A stretch of 54,471 nucleotides of DNA from Streptococcus mitis. Lineage in GTDB: Bacteria > Bacillota > Bacilli > Lactobacillales > Streptococcaceae. Positions 31,406 through 40,907 of this stretch are shown in pieces; within the stretch, counting starts at the first letter, position 1; every line of letters begins with the position of its first letter. Location: NCBI RefSeq assembly GCF_009496285.1, contig NZ_WIJK01000016.1, positions 1 to 54,471 of the forward strand, read 5' to 3'. Made by a program: the position numbers and the translations under genes. Under the pieces are notes generated by a model that did no database searches, was not told where the DNA came from, and was given only the letters and a program-made list of their open reading frames with translations.

Positions 31406-31434
31406 AATATACTACTATTATTTAAAAAAGTCAA
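31406..31434 (-). promoter_or_regulatory. Promoter of lacABCD
   Basis: TTGACT (31434-31429), a 17-bp spacer and TATATT (31411-31406). Around it are repeated AAACAAACATAAAC and TGTTTATAAAG / TGTGTTTGTTT stretches (31375-31460), the kind of sequence bound by DeoR-type repressors such as LacR. No lacR gene is in the window. Confidence 0.7.
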
Positions 31435-31462
31435 CAGTTTATGTTTGTTTTTTGTTTGTTTT

Positions 31463-32356
31463 TTAGAAAATTTCTATATCAAAACCAATTTGATCACTTT
31501 GACCTGGATTTAAGATTCGAACATTTTTCTTATCTTCTAGATGATCGCCCTCTTCGAGTGATGTTGATAAACCTGACCAAGGTTCAAGAGCAAGGAAAGG
31601 ACCTTTATTCAGAGTTGACCACACGATGAGGTTTGGAAACTCTTTAAAATCTAGTTTCAATCCCTTATCATGCTTGCGTGATCGTAAGGAAACAGAGCGA
31701 GAGACTAACTCATCTAAAGTCACAGCATCATAGCTAAAGAAATCATAGTTTAGATCTAATTCTTTTTGGTCTTTTAACCAGCTACTTCTATCTTGAAAAT
31801 CTAACATCCCTGTTTCTGGAAATGTTTTAGGAACTGTACAAGTTTCAGATTTTTCAAATTCAAGATAGTAATCTTCATAGGCTTCATCATCAAATAAAGG
31901 ACAGTTAAAGCCTGGATGTCCACCAATAAAATATGGCATTTTCTTATTTGTTTCCTTATTGGTAACTTGATACTGTGTTCGAATAGTCTTTCCAGTAACA
32001 GTATAAGTTATTTCTAGACGAAAATGATAGGGATAATTCTCATACATTTCTTGGTCATCTTCGATAGCAAAGGTGACAGCATTCTCTGTTTGTTCTACTA
32101 ATTCAAATTCTTTTTTTCGAACCAATCCATGACGTGGAATTTTACCTGTTACTTGACTACCATCTGCTTGATGATATAAGACAGTATCATTTCTAACGGA
32201 TCCACAGATTGGAAATAAAACAGGTGCTTGTCCACTCCAGTAAGTTGGATCTCCCTGCCACAAATACTCAATACCATCTTTGTCTTTTATTGAAGAAAGT
32301 GCACCACCAAAAGTTTGAAACTGTACACTTAGCTGTTCTGTTTTTAATTCAATCAT
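31463..32356 (-). CDS. lacX: LacX-like aldose 1-epimerase family protein
   Basis: A galactose mutarotase-like beta-sandwich protein of about 297 residues, with CGSVRNDTVLYH, the central GGHPGFNCPL (conserved His) and WSTLNKGPFLALEPWSG near the C-terminus. Such proteins interconvert sugar anomers; the lacX substrate is not firmly known. The start at 32356 (MIELKTEQLSV) has GGAGG eight bases upstream; the ATG at 32371 would add five residues. It lies downstream of the galactitol-type PTS genes, separated by a terminator. Confidence 0.87.
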   Translation of the reverse strand: MIELKTEQLSVQFQTFGGALSSIKDKDGIEYLWQGDPTYWSGQAPVLFPICGSVRNDTVLYHQADGSQVTGKIPRHGLVRKKEFELVEQTENAVTFAIEDDQEMYENYPYHFRLEITYTVTGKTIRTQYQVTNKETNKKMPYFIGGHPGFNCPLFDDEAYEDYYLEFEKSETCTVPKTFPETGMLDFQDRSSWLKDQKELDLNYDFFSYDAVTLDELVSRSVSLRSRKHDKGLKLDFKEFPNLIVWSTLNKGPFLALEPWSGLSTSLEEGDHLEDKKNVRILNPGQSDQIGFDIEIF

Positions 32357-32384
32357 TAGAATTACCTCCATTTATTTAAGGCCT

Positions 32385-32436
32385 AAAAAAACTAGGCTGT
32401 CGACTCCAGATTTGGAAACTGACAACCTAGTTTTTA
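32385..32436 (-). terminator. Terminator between the galactitol-type IIC gene and lacX
   Basis: AAAAACTAGGTTGTC and GACAGCCTAGTTTTTT pair on the minus strand, followed by Ts. It should end much of the PTS transcript before lacX. Confidence 0.8.
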
Positions 32437-32459
32437 CAATTTACATTTTTAGGAGCGAA

Positions 32460-33935
32460 TTATTTTGCGTTTGCTGCGTATTCTTCATTACGTTTGATCA
32501 TTTGTTTTCTGTACCATGCAAAGATACCAACGTAGAATACTAGGAATACTAATGCGCCAAGGATAGCTTTGATATCACCAGTTGTAGCGTTACCAATTGC
32601 CCAACCAAATAGTTTTTCGATTGGTCCTTCAAGAGTTGAGTGAGTAATCAATTGAGTTTGGCTTACACCTTCTGGGAATGCACCTACACCTTTAGCAAGT
32701 TCTGTTGCGAATGGTGCGATAAGTGTACCTGAAAGAAGGAAGAGTGGCAACAAGAGTGTTCCGAAGATAATCATACGGAGCAATTTACCACGAGTAACTA
32801 CCAAGAGAGCTGGAGTTACACCCATTGCGATGATACCAGCAAGTGGCAAGATACCATTTCCGACATTTGAAAGAAGCACTGCTTCAACCAACATGATTGG
32901 TGCAAGTACGTTGGCACAAGCCCAGATTTCAGCACGACCAGCGATAAATGGCCAGTCAAGACCAATGTTGAATTTACGCCCTTGAAGACGTTTAGTAGCA
33001 ACGTTTGTAATACCTTGTGAAAGTGGTTCTACGGCTGCGATAAACCATGAACCGATCAATGAGAAGAGCTCCAAGCAGACACCGGCAGTCAAACCAAGTG
33101 ACAACCAACCTTTAATAACAAGTTCCCATTTATCAGCACCTTCAACACCAGGAACTGGATGTGGAGTTCCCATCAAACCGATAACGATACCAAGGATGAA
33201 ACCGATGAAGAATTTAGATCCCCAGAAACCGATTCGTTTATTCAATTTAGCAGCGTCAAAGTCGTATTTATCAAGACCTGGGAAGAGTTTATCAAAAATC
33301 TTATCCAAAACCATGATAACTGGGTTCATCATGTAGTTCATGTGAGTTGAAGTCATTGGTGATGAACTTGGTGCGTTAAGAAGGTCATCAAATGTTGGTT
33401 TCATCAAGTCAGAGTTGATGATTTTAAGAACCCCAACAAGAACAACTGCTGCAGTCGCGATGAAGAGTGAAACTCCTTGGCTAACTCCATTGTTGTCAGC
33501 GTACCATTTGATCAAAAGACCTGTGATAGACAAGTGCCAGATATCAAAGATATCGACGTCAAGTGTATCAGTTTTCTTCATTGCAAGCATGACAATGTTG
33601 ACGATCAACATCACAAGCAAGAAGTAAAGTGTCCAAGCTGAACCCCAAGTGATTGTAGCAAGTGGTGCCCAACCAACGTCGGTAATATTCAATTGAATAC
33701 CAGTGTTTTCAACGAATTTTGCAAGAGACGCTGAGAAAGCACCATTTAACATACCGATGATAGCACCGATACCAGTAAGAGCGATGGCAAGTTTGATACC
33801 ACCTTCAAGCGCTTTGGAGAATTTCACTCCAAAAAGTAGAGCCAATAATGTCAAAATGATCAGCATGATGATCGGTCCACCCATTTCCAAGATAGGTTTG
33901 AACAGCTTATTGGCTAGTTCGATAATGATATCCAT
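32460..33935 (-). CDS. gatC: Galactitol-type PTS enzyme IIC
   Basis: Integral membrane sugar permease of the GatC family, 491 residues with many membrane segments (for example IIMLIILTLLALLFGV near 20-36). TPHPVPGVEGAD and GRAEIWACANVLAPIM are characteristic GatC-family stretches. In pneumococcus the equivalent system beside the lac genes has been linked to galactose uptake, which would deliver galactose 6-phosphate to LacAB. It is the third gene of IIA-IIB-IIC. Confidence 0.88.
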   Translation of the reverse strand: MDIIIELANKLFKPILEMGGPIIMLIILTLLALLFGVKFSKALEGGIKLAIALTGIGAIIGMLNGAFSASLAKFVENTGIQLNITDVGWAPLATITWGSAWTLYFLLVMLIVNIVMLAMKKTDTLDVDIFDIWHLSITGLLIKWYADNNGVSQGVSLFIATAAVVLVGVLKIINSDLMKPTFDDLLNAPSSSPMTSTHMNYMMNPVIMVLDKIFDKLFPGLDKYDFDAAKLNKRIGFWGSKFFIGFILGIVIGLMGTPHPVPGVEGADKWELVIKGWLSLGLTAGVCLELFSLIGSWFIAAVEPLSQGITNVATKRLQGRKFNIGLDWPFIAGRAEIWACANVLAPIMLVEAVLLSNVGNGILPLAGIIAMGVTPALLVVTRGKLLRMIIFGTLLLPLFLLSGTLIAPFATELAKGVGAFPEGVSQTQLITHSTLEGPIEKLFGWAIGNATTGDIKAILGALVFLVFYVGIFAWYRKQMIKRNEEYAANAK

Positions 33936-33979
33936 AATTTTCCTCCCTTTATTTTTATGGAATATTTACAAATTAATAA

Positions 33980-34285
33980 TTAGCTTAGACCATGTTCTTT
34001 GATAGCTGCTTCAATATTGTCATAAACTGGAGCGCTCATAGCTGGAATACGGAACAAGATTGGTCCTGCTTCAACAACTGGAATACCTGGTTCAAAACCT
34101 AAATCAGTAGCAGCGATTGGTGTGAAGATATCATAACCTTTAATCAAGTCTTCATTGACATCTTTTACCATAACGGCATCACATTGAACATCGTACCCAC
34201 GGTTAGAAAGTTCTTCTTCAAGAGCACTTTTAATTTGGTGGCTTGAGTTAACACCTGCACCACAAGCAGCAAGAATTTTAATCAT
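33980..34285 (-). CDS. gatB: Galactitol-type PTS enzyme IIB
   Basis: Phosphocarrier with the IIB P-loop ILAACGAGVNSSHQIKSAL, phospho-cysteine C8. The product has 101 residues, the usual length. It transfers phosphate from the IIA protein to the sugar bound by IIC. Spacing to IIA is 39 bp and to IIC 44 bp, consistent with one operon. Confidence 0.92.
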   Translation of the reverse strand: MIKILAACGAGVNSSHQIKSALEEELSNRGYDVQCDAVMVKDVNEDLIKGYDIFTPIAATDLGFEPGIPVVEAGPILFRIPAMSAPVYDNIEAAIKEHGLS

Positions 34286-34324
34286 TTGGATTTCCTCCGT
34301 TTTTATATAAAAATTATTAACAAA

Positions 34325-34801
34325 TTAAGCAGTCGCTTCTGAGATATATTGGAACAAGGCTTCAGGTTCCGTAATCTTAGACAGCGCTTCAAGATGACCA
34401 TTGCCTGTAAAGAAGTCCATCAACTGTGCAAGAATATTTGTTTGACTTGAACTTGAATTGTTGATTATAAAGAAGAGTAATGATACTTCTACTTCCTTAT
34501 CAGGTGCAATCATATTGTGGAACGTTACTGGTTTTTCCAGACGAACCACGACAACATTTTCAGTTAGATTATGAATTGTATCAGTATGAGGGATAGCTAC
34601 GTTAGGCAAATCCTTCCCTAAAAACTCCATATCCAAACCAGTTGGGAACGATTTTTCACGTTCAATCAAGGCCGATCGATAGGTCTCTGTAACAACTTTC
34701 TTTTCTTCCAATAGGGTTGCAACTTGATCGAAAAGTTGCTCTTGATTATCTGCTTCTAAGCAAAAGACTAGGTCTTTGTCAAAGAAATGATCTAATCCCA
34801 T
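34325..34801 (-). CDS. gatA: PTS enzyme IIA (fructose/mannitol superfamily)
   Basis: Phosphocarrier of 158 residues, PTS_EIIA type 2. The phospho-histidine is H72 in NVAIPHTDTIH, and VVRLEKPVTFHNM with LLFFIINN are family stretches. First gene of the galactitol-type system, with a strong promoter and a near-perfect cre site directly upstream. Confidence 0.92.
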   Translation of the reverse strand: MGLDHFFDKDLVFCLEADNQEQLFDQVATLLEEKKVVTETYRSALIEREKSFPTGLDMEFLGKDLPNVAIPHTDTIHNLTENVVVVRLEKPVTFHNMIAPDKEVEVSLLFFIINNSSSSQTNILAQLMDFFTGNGHLEALSKITEPEALFQYISEATA

Positions 34802-34836
34802 GACCTTCTCCCTTCATATTTAACTTTTATGGTATA

Positions 34837-34865
34837 AGTATAACACTATATGAAACCGTTGTCAA
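34837..34865 (-). promoter_or_regulatory. Promoter of the galactitol-type PTS operon with cre site
   Basis: TTGACA (34865-34860), a 17-bp spacer and TATACT (34842-34837). TGACAACGGTTTCA (34864-34851) fits the cre consensus and overlaps the -35, so CcpA repression is likely. Confidence 0.85.
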
Positions 34866-34973
34866 TATTTTTTTGTTGTATTTTGTTTGATTTTTATTTT
34901 TTTTGTTTACGAATTAAACATTTAATCATTTCAAACATATTTTTTATAATTTCCTAATAAGTATAATAAAAAA

Positions 34974-34998
34974 AAACAGGAATGACTCCTGTTTTCAC
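34974..34998. terminator. Hairpin after the pseudogene
   Basis: AAAACAGGA and TCCTGTTTT pair around five bases. On the minus strand the right arm ends in a long T run, so it works as the terminator of the pseudogene at 35003-35480. Confidence 0.75.
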
Positions 34999-35002
34999 GA
35001 TG

Positions 35003-35480
35003 TTAACTCTTTTTATTGGTCCAACTTTCTTCCACCATTGGAAGGAGATTTTTTAATACCTCTGGAGCACCTTCAAGAGAAACATATCTAAACTTACCAT
35101 CATCTGATTTAAATACCCAGATAATTAGATATTTCCCATTCTTAGCAATACAGTTTACTACATAGGCCTCATAGCCACCGATAGTTGATTTTGACCCCCA
35201 TACCTTGGAAAATTCTTGACTTTTCTGTTTAGATTCATAAATGCTAGTTAAAATTTGAACAGTTTCAAGCGCAGCGTACTCACTTTCACTAATACCAAAC
35301 TGCTAAGGTTTAAAGGTATTGAGAGTTACAATATTGACATCCGTCCCATCACAGTACTGAATGTCACCTCCACCTTCAATTTCTTTGAAATGAACCCATG
35401 ATTTAGGAATTTTCACATAGCCATAATCATCTGAACCTACTATTTGAGTTTCTTCTGTCTGGCTAGATAAGAAAGGCGAT
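35003..35480 (-). pseudogene. Truncated gene for a small hypothetical (probably exported) protein
   Basis: On the minus strand a frame reads QTEETQIVGSDDYGYVKIP and onward, then meets a TAG at 35302-35304 after LNTFKP, and continues in the same frame through YEAYVVNCIAKNGKYLIIW to MVEESWTNKKS with a stop at 35003. The N-terminus is missing: the frame closes just before PFLSSQTEE near 35487. The remaining sequence resembles the mature part of small streptococcal lipoproteins that protect or bind at the surface, but I do not recognise a named family. One nonsense mutation plus a lost start make it a pseudogene. Confidence 0.7.
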
Positions 35481-35501
35481 GATTAAGTGCCACTGGTCCG
35501 G

Positions 35502-35552
35502 ACGTGGTTCGCAACCACGTAAAAAAAGCCTCAGCATTCGTACTGCTGGTGC
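35502..35552. other. Pair of GC-rich hairpins in degraded sequence
   Basis: ACGTGGTT-cgc-AACCACGT (35502-35520, perfect) and GCctCAGCA...TGCTGgtGC (35528-35552) stand beside each other in a stretch of higher GC than its surroundings (about 35480-35650). A frame of 62 codons crosses them on the minus strand (35628-35440), but it ends inside the neighbouring pseudogene and has no clear ribosome site, so I do not call it a gene. Confidence 0.5.
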
Positions 35553-35671
35553 TTTTCCATTGCTCATGGCTTAGAAAACTATCACTTTTTCGCAGAATCC
35601 GTATAACACATTTACGGAGCAGGTGCAAGAAAATGCGTTTTTCGAGAGGTTCTGACTAAAAATACGTCTAT

Positions 35672-35869
35672 TTATTTTTTATTGTTTTTTATTGTAGAGC
35701 AGACCCAACCGAATGAACATAGGTTGTAGAAAGCAAATGAAAAAACTGCAAGGATGATAGCTCCTGTATCTAAATAACCTCTTTCAAGACCGTTTTTCAA
35801 CAACAACAAGCCTGTAGTTTCGACAACGATCAAACATAAAAATATATAAAAAATTTTCGCATTAAGCAT
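35672..35869 (-). CDS. Two-helix small membrane protein, SMR-like half
   Basis: The 65-residue product has two probable membrane segments (about 6-24 and 36-54), separated by a short charged turn. The first contains IVVETTGLLLLKNG, which recalls TM1 of small multidrug resistance proteins (AEVIGTTLMK in EmrE) with the key glutamate in place. SMR proteins normally have four helices and about 105 residues, so this would be half of one. The ribosome site is weak (GCGGTAAC). It lies between degraded elements. It may be a real small transporter subunit or a remnant, and the family link is my inference. Confidence 0.45.
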   Translation of the reverse strand: MLNAKIFYIFLCLIVVETTGLLLLKNGLERGYLDTGAIILAVFSFAFYNLCSFGWVCSTIKNNKK

Positions 35870-35936
35870 ATTGTTACCGCTTTCTTTTTATTTAGTTTTA
35901 TTGTATAATAAAAGTTGAAAAAAATCAAAAAAACAT

Positions 35937-36310
35937 AACCACCCATCTAACGGGTGGTTTGCACTAGGGCTATAAGTCCACATTACCAGCCAGCGCCTAA
36001 AGACGCTGGTTTTCACCTTGTTCAAGTCTCATCGCTCTTGACTCGTCACTTGCCTCTTAAAAAGGCATAAGTATTACTTACCACTATCCCTAAAGGGATC
36101 CTCATATTCTTTTACACTCAATTTATCTAGTGATAGATCATGCTTTACTTATTTTCAAATTTTCATACTCGTTTAGAAATCATCCACTGGATAATTTCTT
36201 TAATCTTGGATATATTTCCTTATTGTGGCTTCATTAAGCCCTACTGTACTCACATAATAACCTTCCGCCCAGAAATGTCGATTCCAAAACTTGTATAGTT
36301 GATTGAAATA
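35937..36310 (-). mobile_element. Remnant of an IS200/IS605-type insertion sequence
   Basis: Minus-strand fragments read KFWNRHFWAEGYYVSTVG, then LNEATIRKYIQD with a stop, and further on SVKEYEDPFRDSGK with a stop at 36074. These are the C-terminal parts of IS200-type Y1 transposases. The N-terminal half is absent. At the other end two hairpins, AACCACCC/GGGTGGTT (35937-35959) and CCAGCG/CGCTGG (near 35976-36000), fit the subterminal hairpins of this family. It is inactive. Confidence 0.75.
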
Positions 36311-36433
36311 ATATATGAACAAAGAGATTAGGAAAGTCAAATCAATTTCTAAAAATGTTTTAGAATCTGTAGTGTACTATCCCAAGTTCAATCTGCTATA
36401 CTTGAGGTTGGCGCGTTTGTCAAACATTAAGAA

Positions 36434-36557
36434 AAGAGGCTGGGCAAAAAATCTTTAAAATCAGAAAAACGCATAATATCAGATGTTGAAAACCTTGATA
36501 CTATGCGTTATATTTTTTCATTTTCGGAGAAAATTGACTTTTTACCCAGCCTCTTAA
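36434..36557. repeat. Dispersed palindromic repeat downstream of lepA
   Basis: AAGAGGCTGGGCAAAAAATC at one end and a near-complement ending CCCAGCCTCTT at the other form a 20-bp stem. Inside, ACGCATAATATC and GATACTATGCGT-like sequences can also pair. Such elements are spread through streptococcal genomes after genes. It lies downstream of lepA and may end its transcript. 36311-36433 holds nothing recognisable. Confidence 0.7.
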
Positions 36558-36602
36558 AAAATCATTATTTTATATTTATCTTATTTTTTCTTGAGATCTC
36601 AA

Positions 36603-38429
36603 CTATTCTTCATCCATGCTCAATACGCTGAGGAAGGCTTCTTGTGGTACTTCTACAGAACCGATGGCTTTCATGCGTTTCTTACCAGCTTTTTGTTTTT
36701 CAAGGAGTTTGCGTTTACGAGAAACGTCACCACCGTAACACTTAGCAAGTACGTTCTTACGAAGAGCCTTGATATCAGTACGAGCCACAATCTTGTGCCC
36801 AATAGCTGCTTGAATCGGCACTTCAAATTGTTGACGAGGGATGATTTTCTTGAGCTTATCAACAATGAGTTTCCCACGTTCATAAGCAAAGTCTTTGTGA
36901 ACAATAAAGCTAAGAGCATCCACCTTATCACCATTAAGAAGGATATCCATTTTCACCAGCTTAGATGGACGATACTCTGACAACTCGTAGTCAAAACTTG
37001 CATAACCACGTGTTGAAGATTTGAGCTTATCAAAGAAGTCAAAGACGATTTCAGCAAGTGGAATTTGATAGATAACATTGACTCGGTTATCATCAATATA
37101 GTCCATAGTTACAAAATCACCACGTTTGCGCTGAGCTAATTCCATGACTGCTCCCACGAACTCCTGTGGTACCATGATTTGCGCCTTAACATAAGGCTCT
37201 TCAATGGTCGCAATCTTAGTTGGGTCTGGGAACTCAGATGGGTTAGAGACGTCCATCGACTCACCATCGGTCAAATTAACTTTGTAAATAACAGACGGAG
37301 CTGTCATAATGAGGTCAATGTTAAACTCACGTTCCAAACGTTCTTGGATAACATCCATATGAAGAAGACCAAGGAAACCACAACGGAAACCAAATCCAAG
37401 AGCCTGGGATGTTTCTGGTTCAAACTGCAAGCTAGCATCATTTAGTTGCAATTTTTCAAGGGCTTCACGAAGGTCGTTGTATTTATTTGACTCGATTGGA
37501 TAGAGACCTGCGAAAACCATCGGATTCATCTGCTTGTATCCTGAAAGTGGTTCGGTCGCTGGATTTGTCGCCAAGGTAACGGTATCACCCACACGTGTGT
37601 CCTGAACAGTCTTGATAGAAGCCGCGATATAACCAACGTCACCCGTCGCAAGGAAATCACGCCCAACTGCTTTAGGTGTGAAAATTCCGACTTCAGTTAC
37701 ATCGAAGGTTTTACCATTGCTCATGAGCTGAATCTTATCACCAGGTTTGACTACTCCATCCATGACACGAACTTGGAGGATAACACCACGATAGGCATCA
37801 TAAACTGAGTCAAAAATCAAAGCTTTCCATGGTGCTGACACGTCACCAGTTGGGGCTGGTACTTTTTCGACAATTTGCTCGAGAATTTCTTCGATACCGA
37901 TGCCCGCCTTGGCTGAAGCCAGTACTGCTTCGCTAGCGTCTAGACCAATGACATCTTCAATTTCTGTACGCACGCGCTCTGGATCTGCTGCTGGTAGGTC
38001 AATTTTATTGATAACTGGAAGGATTTCCAAATCATTATCTAAGGCAAGGTAAACGTTTGCTAGAGTTTGAGCCTCAATCCCTTGGGCAGCATCAACGACC
38101 AAAATAGCACCTTCACAGGCAGCTAGGGAACGTGAAACCTCATAGGTAAAGTCCACGTGTCCAGGTGTGTCAATCAAGTGGAAGATATAAGTCTCACCAT
38201 CTTTAGCCGTATAATTAAGCTCGATAGCATTAAGCTTGATAGTAATTCCACGCTCACGCTCTAAATCCATACTATCAAGAAGTTGGGCCTGCATTTCACG
38301 ACTGGAAACTGTCTCTGTCTTTTCCAAAATGCGGTCTGCTAGAGTCGACTTTCCGTGGTCAATATGGGCGATAATAGAGAAGTTACGAATCTTCTCCTGT
38401 CGTTTTTTCAATTCTTCTAAGTTCATCAT
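36603..38429 (-). CDS. lepA: Elongation factor 4 (LepA)
   Basis: Ribosome-bound translational GTPase that affects translocation and initiation under stress. G1 motif [25 protein letters not shown] and NKIDLPAAD lie in the first 140 residues; the C-terminal domain ends [33 protein letters not shown]. The ATG at 38426 gives 607 residues, the usual length; the frame has another ATG one codon earlier. The sequence is almost identical to pneumococcal LepA as I know it. Confidence 0.97.
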   Translation of the reverse strand: MMNLEELKKRQEKIRNFSIIAHIDHGKSTLADRILEKTETVSSREMQAQLLDSMDLERERGITIKLNAIELNYTAKDGETYIFHLIDTPGHVDFTYEVSRSLAACEGAILVVDAAQGIEAQTLANVYLALDNDLEILPVINKIDLPAADPERVRTEIEDVIGLDASEAVLASAKAGIGIEEILEQIVEKVPAPTGDVSAPWKALIFDSVYDAYRGVILQVRVMDGVVKPGDKIQLMSNGKTFDVTEVGIFTPKAVGRDFLATGDVGYIAASIKTVQDTRVGDTVTLATNPATEPLSGYKQMNPMVFAGLYPIESNKYNDLREALEKLQLNDASLQFEPETSQALGFGFRCGFLGLLHMDVIQERLEREFNIDLIMTAPSVIYKVNLTDGESMDVSNPSEFPDPTKIATIEEPYVKAQIMVPQEFVGAVMELAQRKRGDFVTMDYIDDNRVNVIYQIPLAEIVFDFFDKLKSSTRGYASFDYELSEYRPSKLVKMDILLNGDKVDALSFIVHKDFAYERGKLIVDKLKKIIPRQQFEVPIQAAIGHKIVARTDIKALRKNVLAKCYGGDVSRKRKLLEKQKAGKKRMKAIGSVEVPQEAFLSVLSMDEE

Positions 38430-38454
38430 TCTCTTCCTTTCAGGGTATCTATTA

Positions 38455-38483
38455 ATTATAAATTGTTTTTAACATTTTGACAA
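38455..38483 (-). promoter_or_regulatory. Promoter of lepA
   Basis: TTGTCA (38483-38478), a 17-bp spacer and TATAAT (38460-38455), then GAAAGGAAGAG ahead of the ATG. Confidence 0.75.
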
Positions 38484-38504
38484 GACCATACCCTGTTAGG
38501 AGTA

Positions 38505-39233
38505 CTAATCTTCAGCAACAAAGCCATCATTTTCGATGAAATAGTGCTCAGTCATACCTTGGTCGGTAAAGACAATACCGTGAAGGACACCGCCGTAAAC
38601 AGCTCCTCCATCCATTCCAATCTTACCGTCTTCTGTCATCCAAAGTTCAGATGTACCAGGTTTTTGATCCAACAAACCATAGACTGGTGTATGTCCAAAG
38701 ACAATGTTTTTTCCAGTATGATTGGCTGCTTCGTGAAATGGTTTTCTGAGCCATACCTTCTTATAATCAGTAGTATCATGCCAATCATCCAAAGTCAAAT
38801 CAATACCGGCATGAACAAAGATATACTTATCTGTTTCAATGACAAAAGGCATCTGACGGATAAACTCCACTAAGTCTGCTGCTTCTGTCTCAACTCGTTT
38901 AGCATCTGCTACTCCATCTACTGGTGCATCCAGTGGACGCCCCAAAATAGAATTAATAGTTGTATCCCCACCATTTCGACGATAGTGGTCATAGCTTTCT
39001 TCAGGGTTATCCAACCAAGTTAAAAACATATACTCATGGTTTCCTGATAAGCAGATAGCTCCCTGATTGTCGACCAAGTCTTTGACCATTTCTAGAACTC
39101 GGCGACTATCTTCTCCTCTATCAATCAAATCTCCAAGAAAGAGTAATTGAGTCTTACCATCCCATGTTTTAAGTAAGTCTTCTAACATTCCAGCTTTTCC
39201 GTGGACATCACCAATTACATAATAGTCTGTCAT
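38505..39233 (-). CDS. Serine/threonine phosphatase-type metallophosphoesterase
   Basis: PPP-superfamily phosphoesterase of 242 residues. The metal-site motifs are in order: GDVHGKAGML (GDxHG), LGDLIDRGEDS (GDxxDRG), LSGNHEYMF (GNHE), and FVHAGID. Known relatives hydrolyse phosphoproteins or diadenosine tetraphosphate; the substrate here is undetermined. It follows recN directly (the stop of recN touches the start), so it is likely cotranscribed. Confidence 0.88.
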   Translation of the reverse strand: MTDYYVIGDVHGKAGMLEDLLKTWDGKTQLLFLGDLIDRGEDSRRVLEMVKDLVDNQGAICLSGNHEYMFLTWLDNPEESYDHYRRNGGDTTINSILGRPLDAPVDGVADAKRVETEAADLVEFIRQMPFVIETDKYIFVHAGIDLTLDDWHDTTDYKKVWLRKPFHEAANHTGKNIVFGHTPVYGLLDQKPGTSELWMTEDGKIGMDGGAVYGGVLHGIVFTDQGMTEHYFIENDGFVAED

Positions 39234-40901
39234 TTATTTCTCCTTACTTTGTAATAATTCTCTCGCTTGAGTCAATGCTGCTTCTGTCACATTCTCTCCA
39301 GCCAACATCTTAGCGACTTCTTCAATCCTTTCTTCAACTGTCAACAAGCGAACTGTTGAAACGGTCGAATGTTCATTGCTAATCTTTTCGATGAAGAACT
39401 GATAATCTGCAATCGCAATAACTTGAGGAAGGTGAGAAATAGCTAATACTTGACCGTGCTGTCCAATTTTATGAATCTTTTGCGCGATGGCTTGAGCTAC
39501 ACGACCTGAAACTCCCGTATCCACCTCATCAAAGACGATACTGGTCTTGCCTTCCTTACGAGAAAAAGCGGACTTGATAGCTAACATGAGACGAGACAAC
39601 TCTCCACCAGAAGCTACTTTTACCAATGGTTTAAAATCTTCTCCAGGGTTGGTTGAAATGTAAAATTCAACACTCTCATTACCTTCACGACTGAATTTGC
39701 CTTGACTAAAACGAACTTGAAATTGTGCTTTCTCCATGTATAGGTCTTGCAATTCTTGCTTGATTTCAGCTTCTAAATCCTTCGCTATTTTATGGCGAGC
39801 TTGAGCAACTTGACCTGCTAAACCCACAAGATTTTTTTCAAGCTTCTTGAGTTCGATTTCCATATCTTCAGAAGATAAATTATTTCCTGTTAGAAGATTG
39901 TATTCGTCTGTAATCTTGGCAAAGTATTCAAGGACATCATCTACACTACCACCATACTTACGGGTAATGGTGTGAATTAAATCTAGTCTGCTTTCAACCT
40001 GCATCAAACGATTACCATCAAAATCTAAATCATCAATAATGGATTCCAAGCGCTTGGTGATATCTTCTAGAACATAATAGGATTCAGAAAGGGAACTTGA
40101 AATCTCACGATACTCTGAATCGAACTCTTCAAGACTTTCCATATCATTCATGGCCGAACGAACATTTGCAAGGCTTGAAAATTCTTCATTATCAAGCATA
40201 CTATAAGCATTTGTTAAAGTATCGGCGATATGTTTATGGTTAAGAAGTTTGTCTCTTTCTTGATTAAGGGCAATATCTTCACCAGCTTTCAAATTAGCTG
40301 CTTCAATCTCAGCCATCTGAAATTCCAACATTTCAATTCGAGCCTTGTGTTCCTGCTGATTTTTTTTGATGTCAAGCACTTGCTTACGCATACGGCGATA
40401 GTTATCAAAGCTCATCTGATAGGCTTCTTTTAATTCAAAGAAAGAAGCATCCCCAAACTCATCCAACATCTGGATATGTCGATGTGGGCGCATTAACTCC
40501 TCTTGGTCATGTTGACCATGGATATCAACTAGCTGTTGACCAATCGCCCTCAATACTGAAAGATTAACCATCTGTCCATTGACACGACTGATGCTTCGGC
40601 CGTTTTGTAAAATTTCGCGACGAATAATGATTTCATCACTCAATTCTAATCCTTGTTCATCAAAAATTTCTTCTAGCGCGCGATTACTTTCAATTGAAAA
40701 AAGACCTTCAATTTCCGCTTTGGGAGCCCCATGACGAATAACTTCTGTTGTAGCTCGAGCTCCTAACATCATATTCATAGCGTCGATGATGATTGATTTA
40801 CCCGCACCTGTTTCACCAGTTAAAACTGTCATCCCTTGTTCAAAGTTCAAAGAAATTGATTCGATGATAGCAAAATTTTTAATCGAAATTTCCAGTAACA
40901 T
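39234..40901 (-). CDS. recN: DNA repair protein RecN
   Basis: SMC-like ATPase acting early in double-strand break repair. 555 residues: Walker A GETGAGKS near 30-37, coiled coils in the middle (about 150-370), the ABC signature VASGGELSRLMLA and Walker B SIVFDEVDTGVSG. It lies 6 bp after argR, in the classic argR-recN arrangement. Confidence 0.96.
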   Translation of the reverse strand: MLLEISIKNFAIIESISLNFEQGMTVLTGETGAGKSIIIDAMNMMLGARATTEVIRHGAPKAEIEGLFSIESNRALEEIFDEQGLELSDEIIIRREILQNGRSISRVNGQMVNLSVLRAIGQQLVDIHGQHDQEELMRPHRHIQMLDEFGDASFFELKEAYQMSFDNYRRMRKQVLDIKKNQQEHKARIEMLEFQMAEIEAANLKAGEDIALNQERDKLLNHKHIADTLTNAYSMLDNEEFSSLANVRSAMNDMESLEEFDSEYREISSSLSESYYVLEDITKRLESIIDDLDFDGNRLMQVESRLDLIHTITRKYGGSVDDVLEYFAKITDEYNLLTGNNLSSEDMEIELKKLEKNLVGLAGQVAQARHKIAKDLEAEIKQELQDLYMEKAQFQVRFSQGKFSREGNESVEFYISTNPGEDFKPLVKVASGGELSRLMLAIKSAFSRKEGKTSIVFDEVDTGVSGRVAQAIAQKIHKIGQHGQVLAISHLPQVIAIADYQFFIEKISNEHSTVSTVRLLTVEERIEEVAKMLAGENVTEAALTQARELLQSKEK

Positions 40902-40907
40902 ATAATC

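Noticed and set aside
35502..35520. Perfect hairpin considered as a terminator
   Set aside because: The T run is on the wrong side for the minus strand, and on the plus strand it is followed by As.
35440..35628. Minus-strand 62-codon frame in the degraded region
   Set aside because: No ribosome site, it runs through two hairpins and ends out of frame inside a pseudogene.
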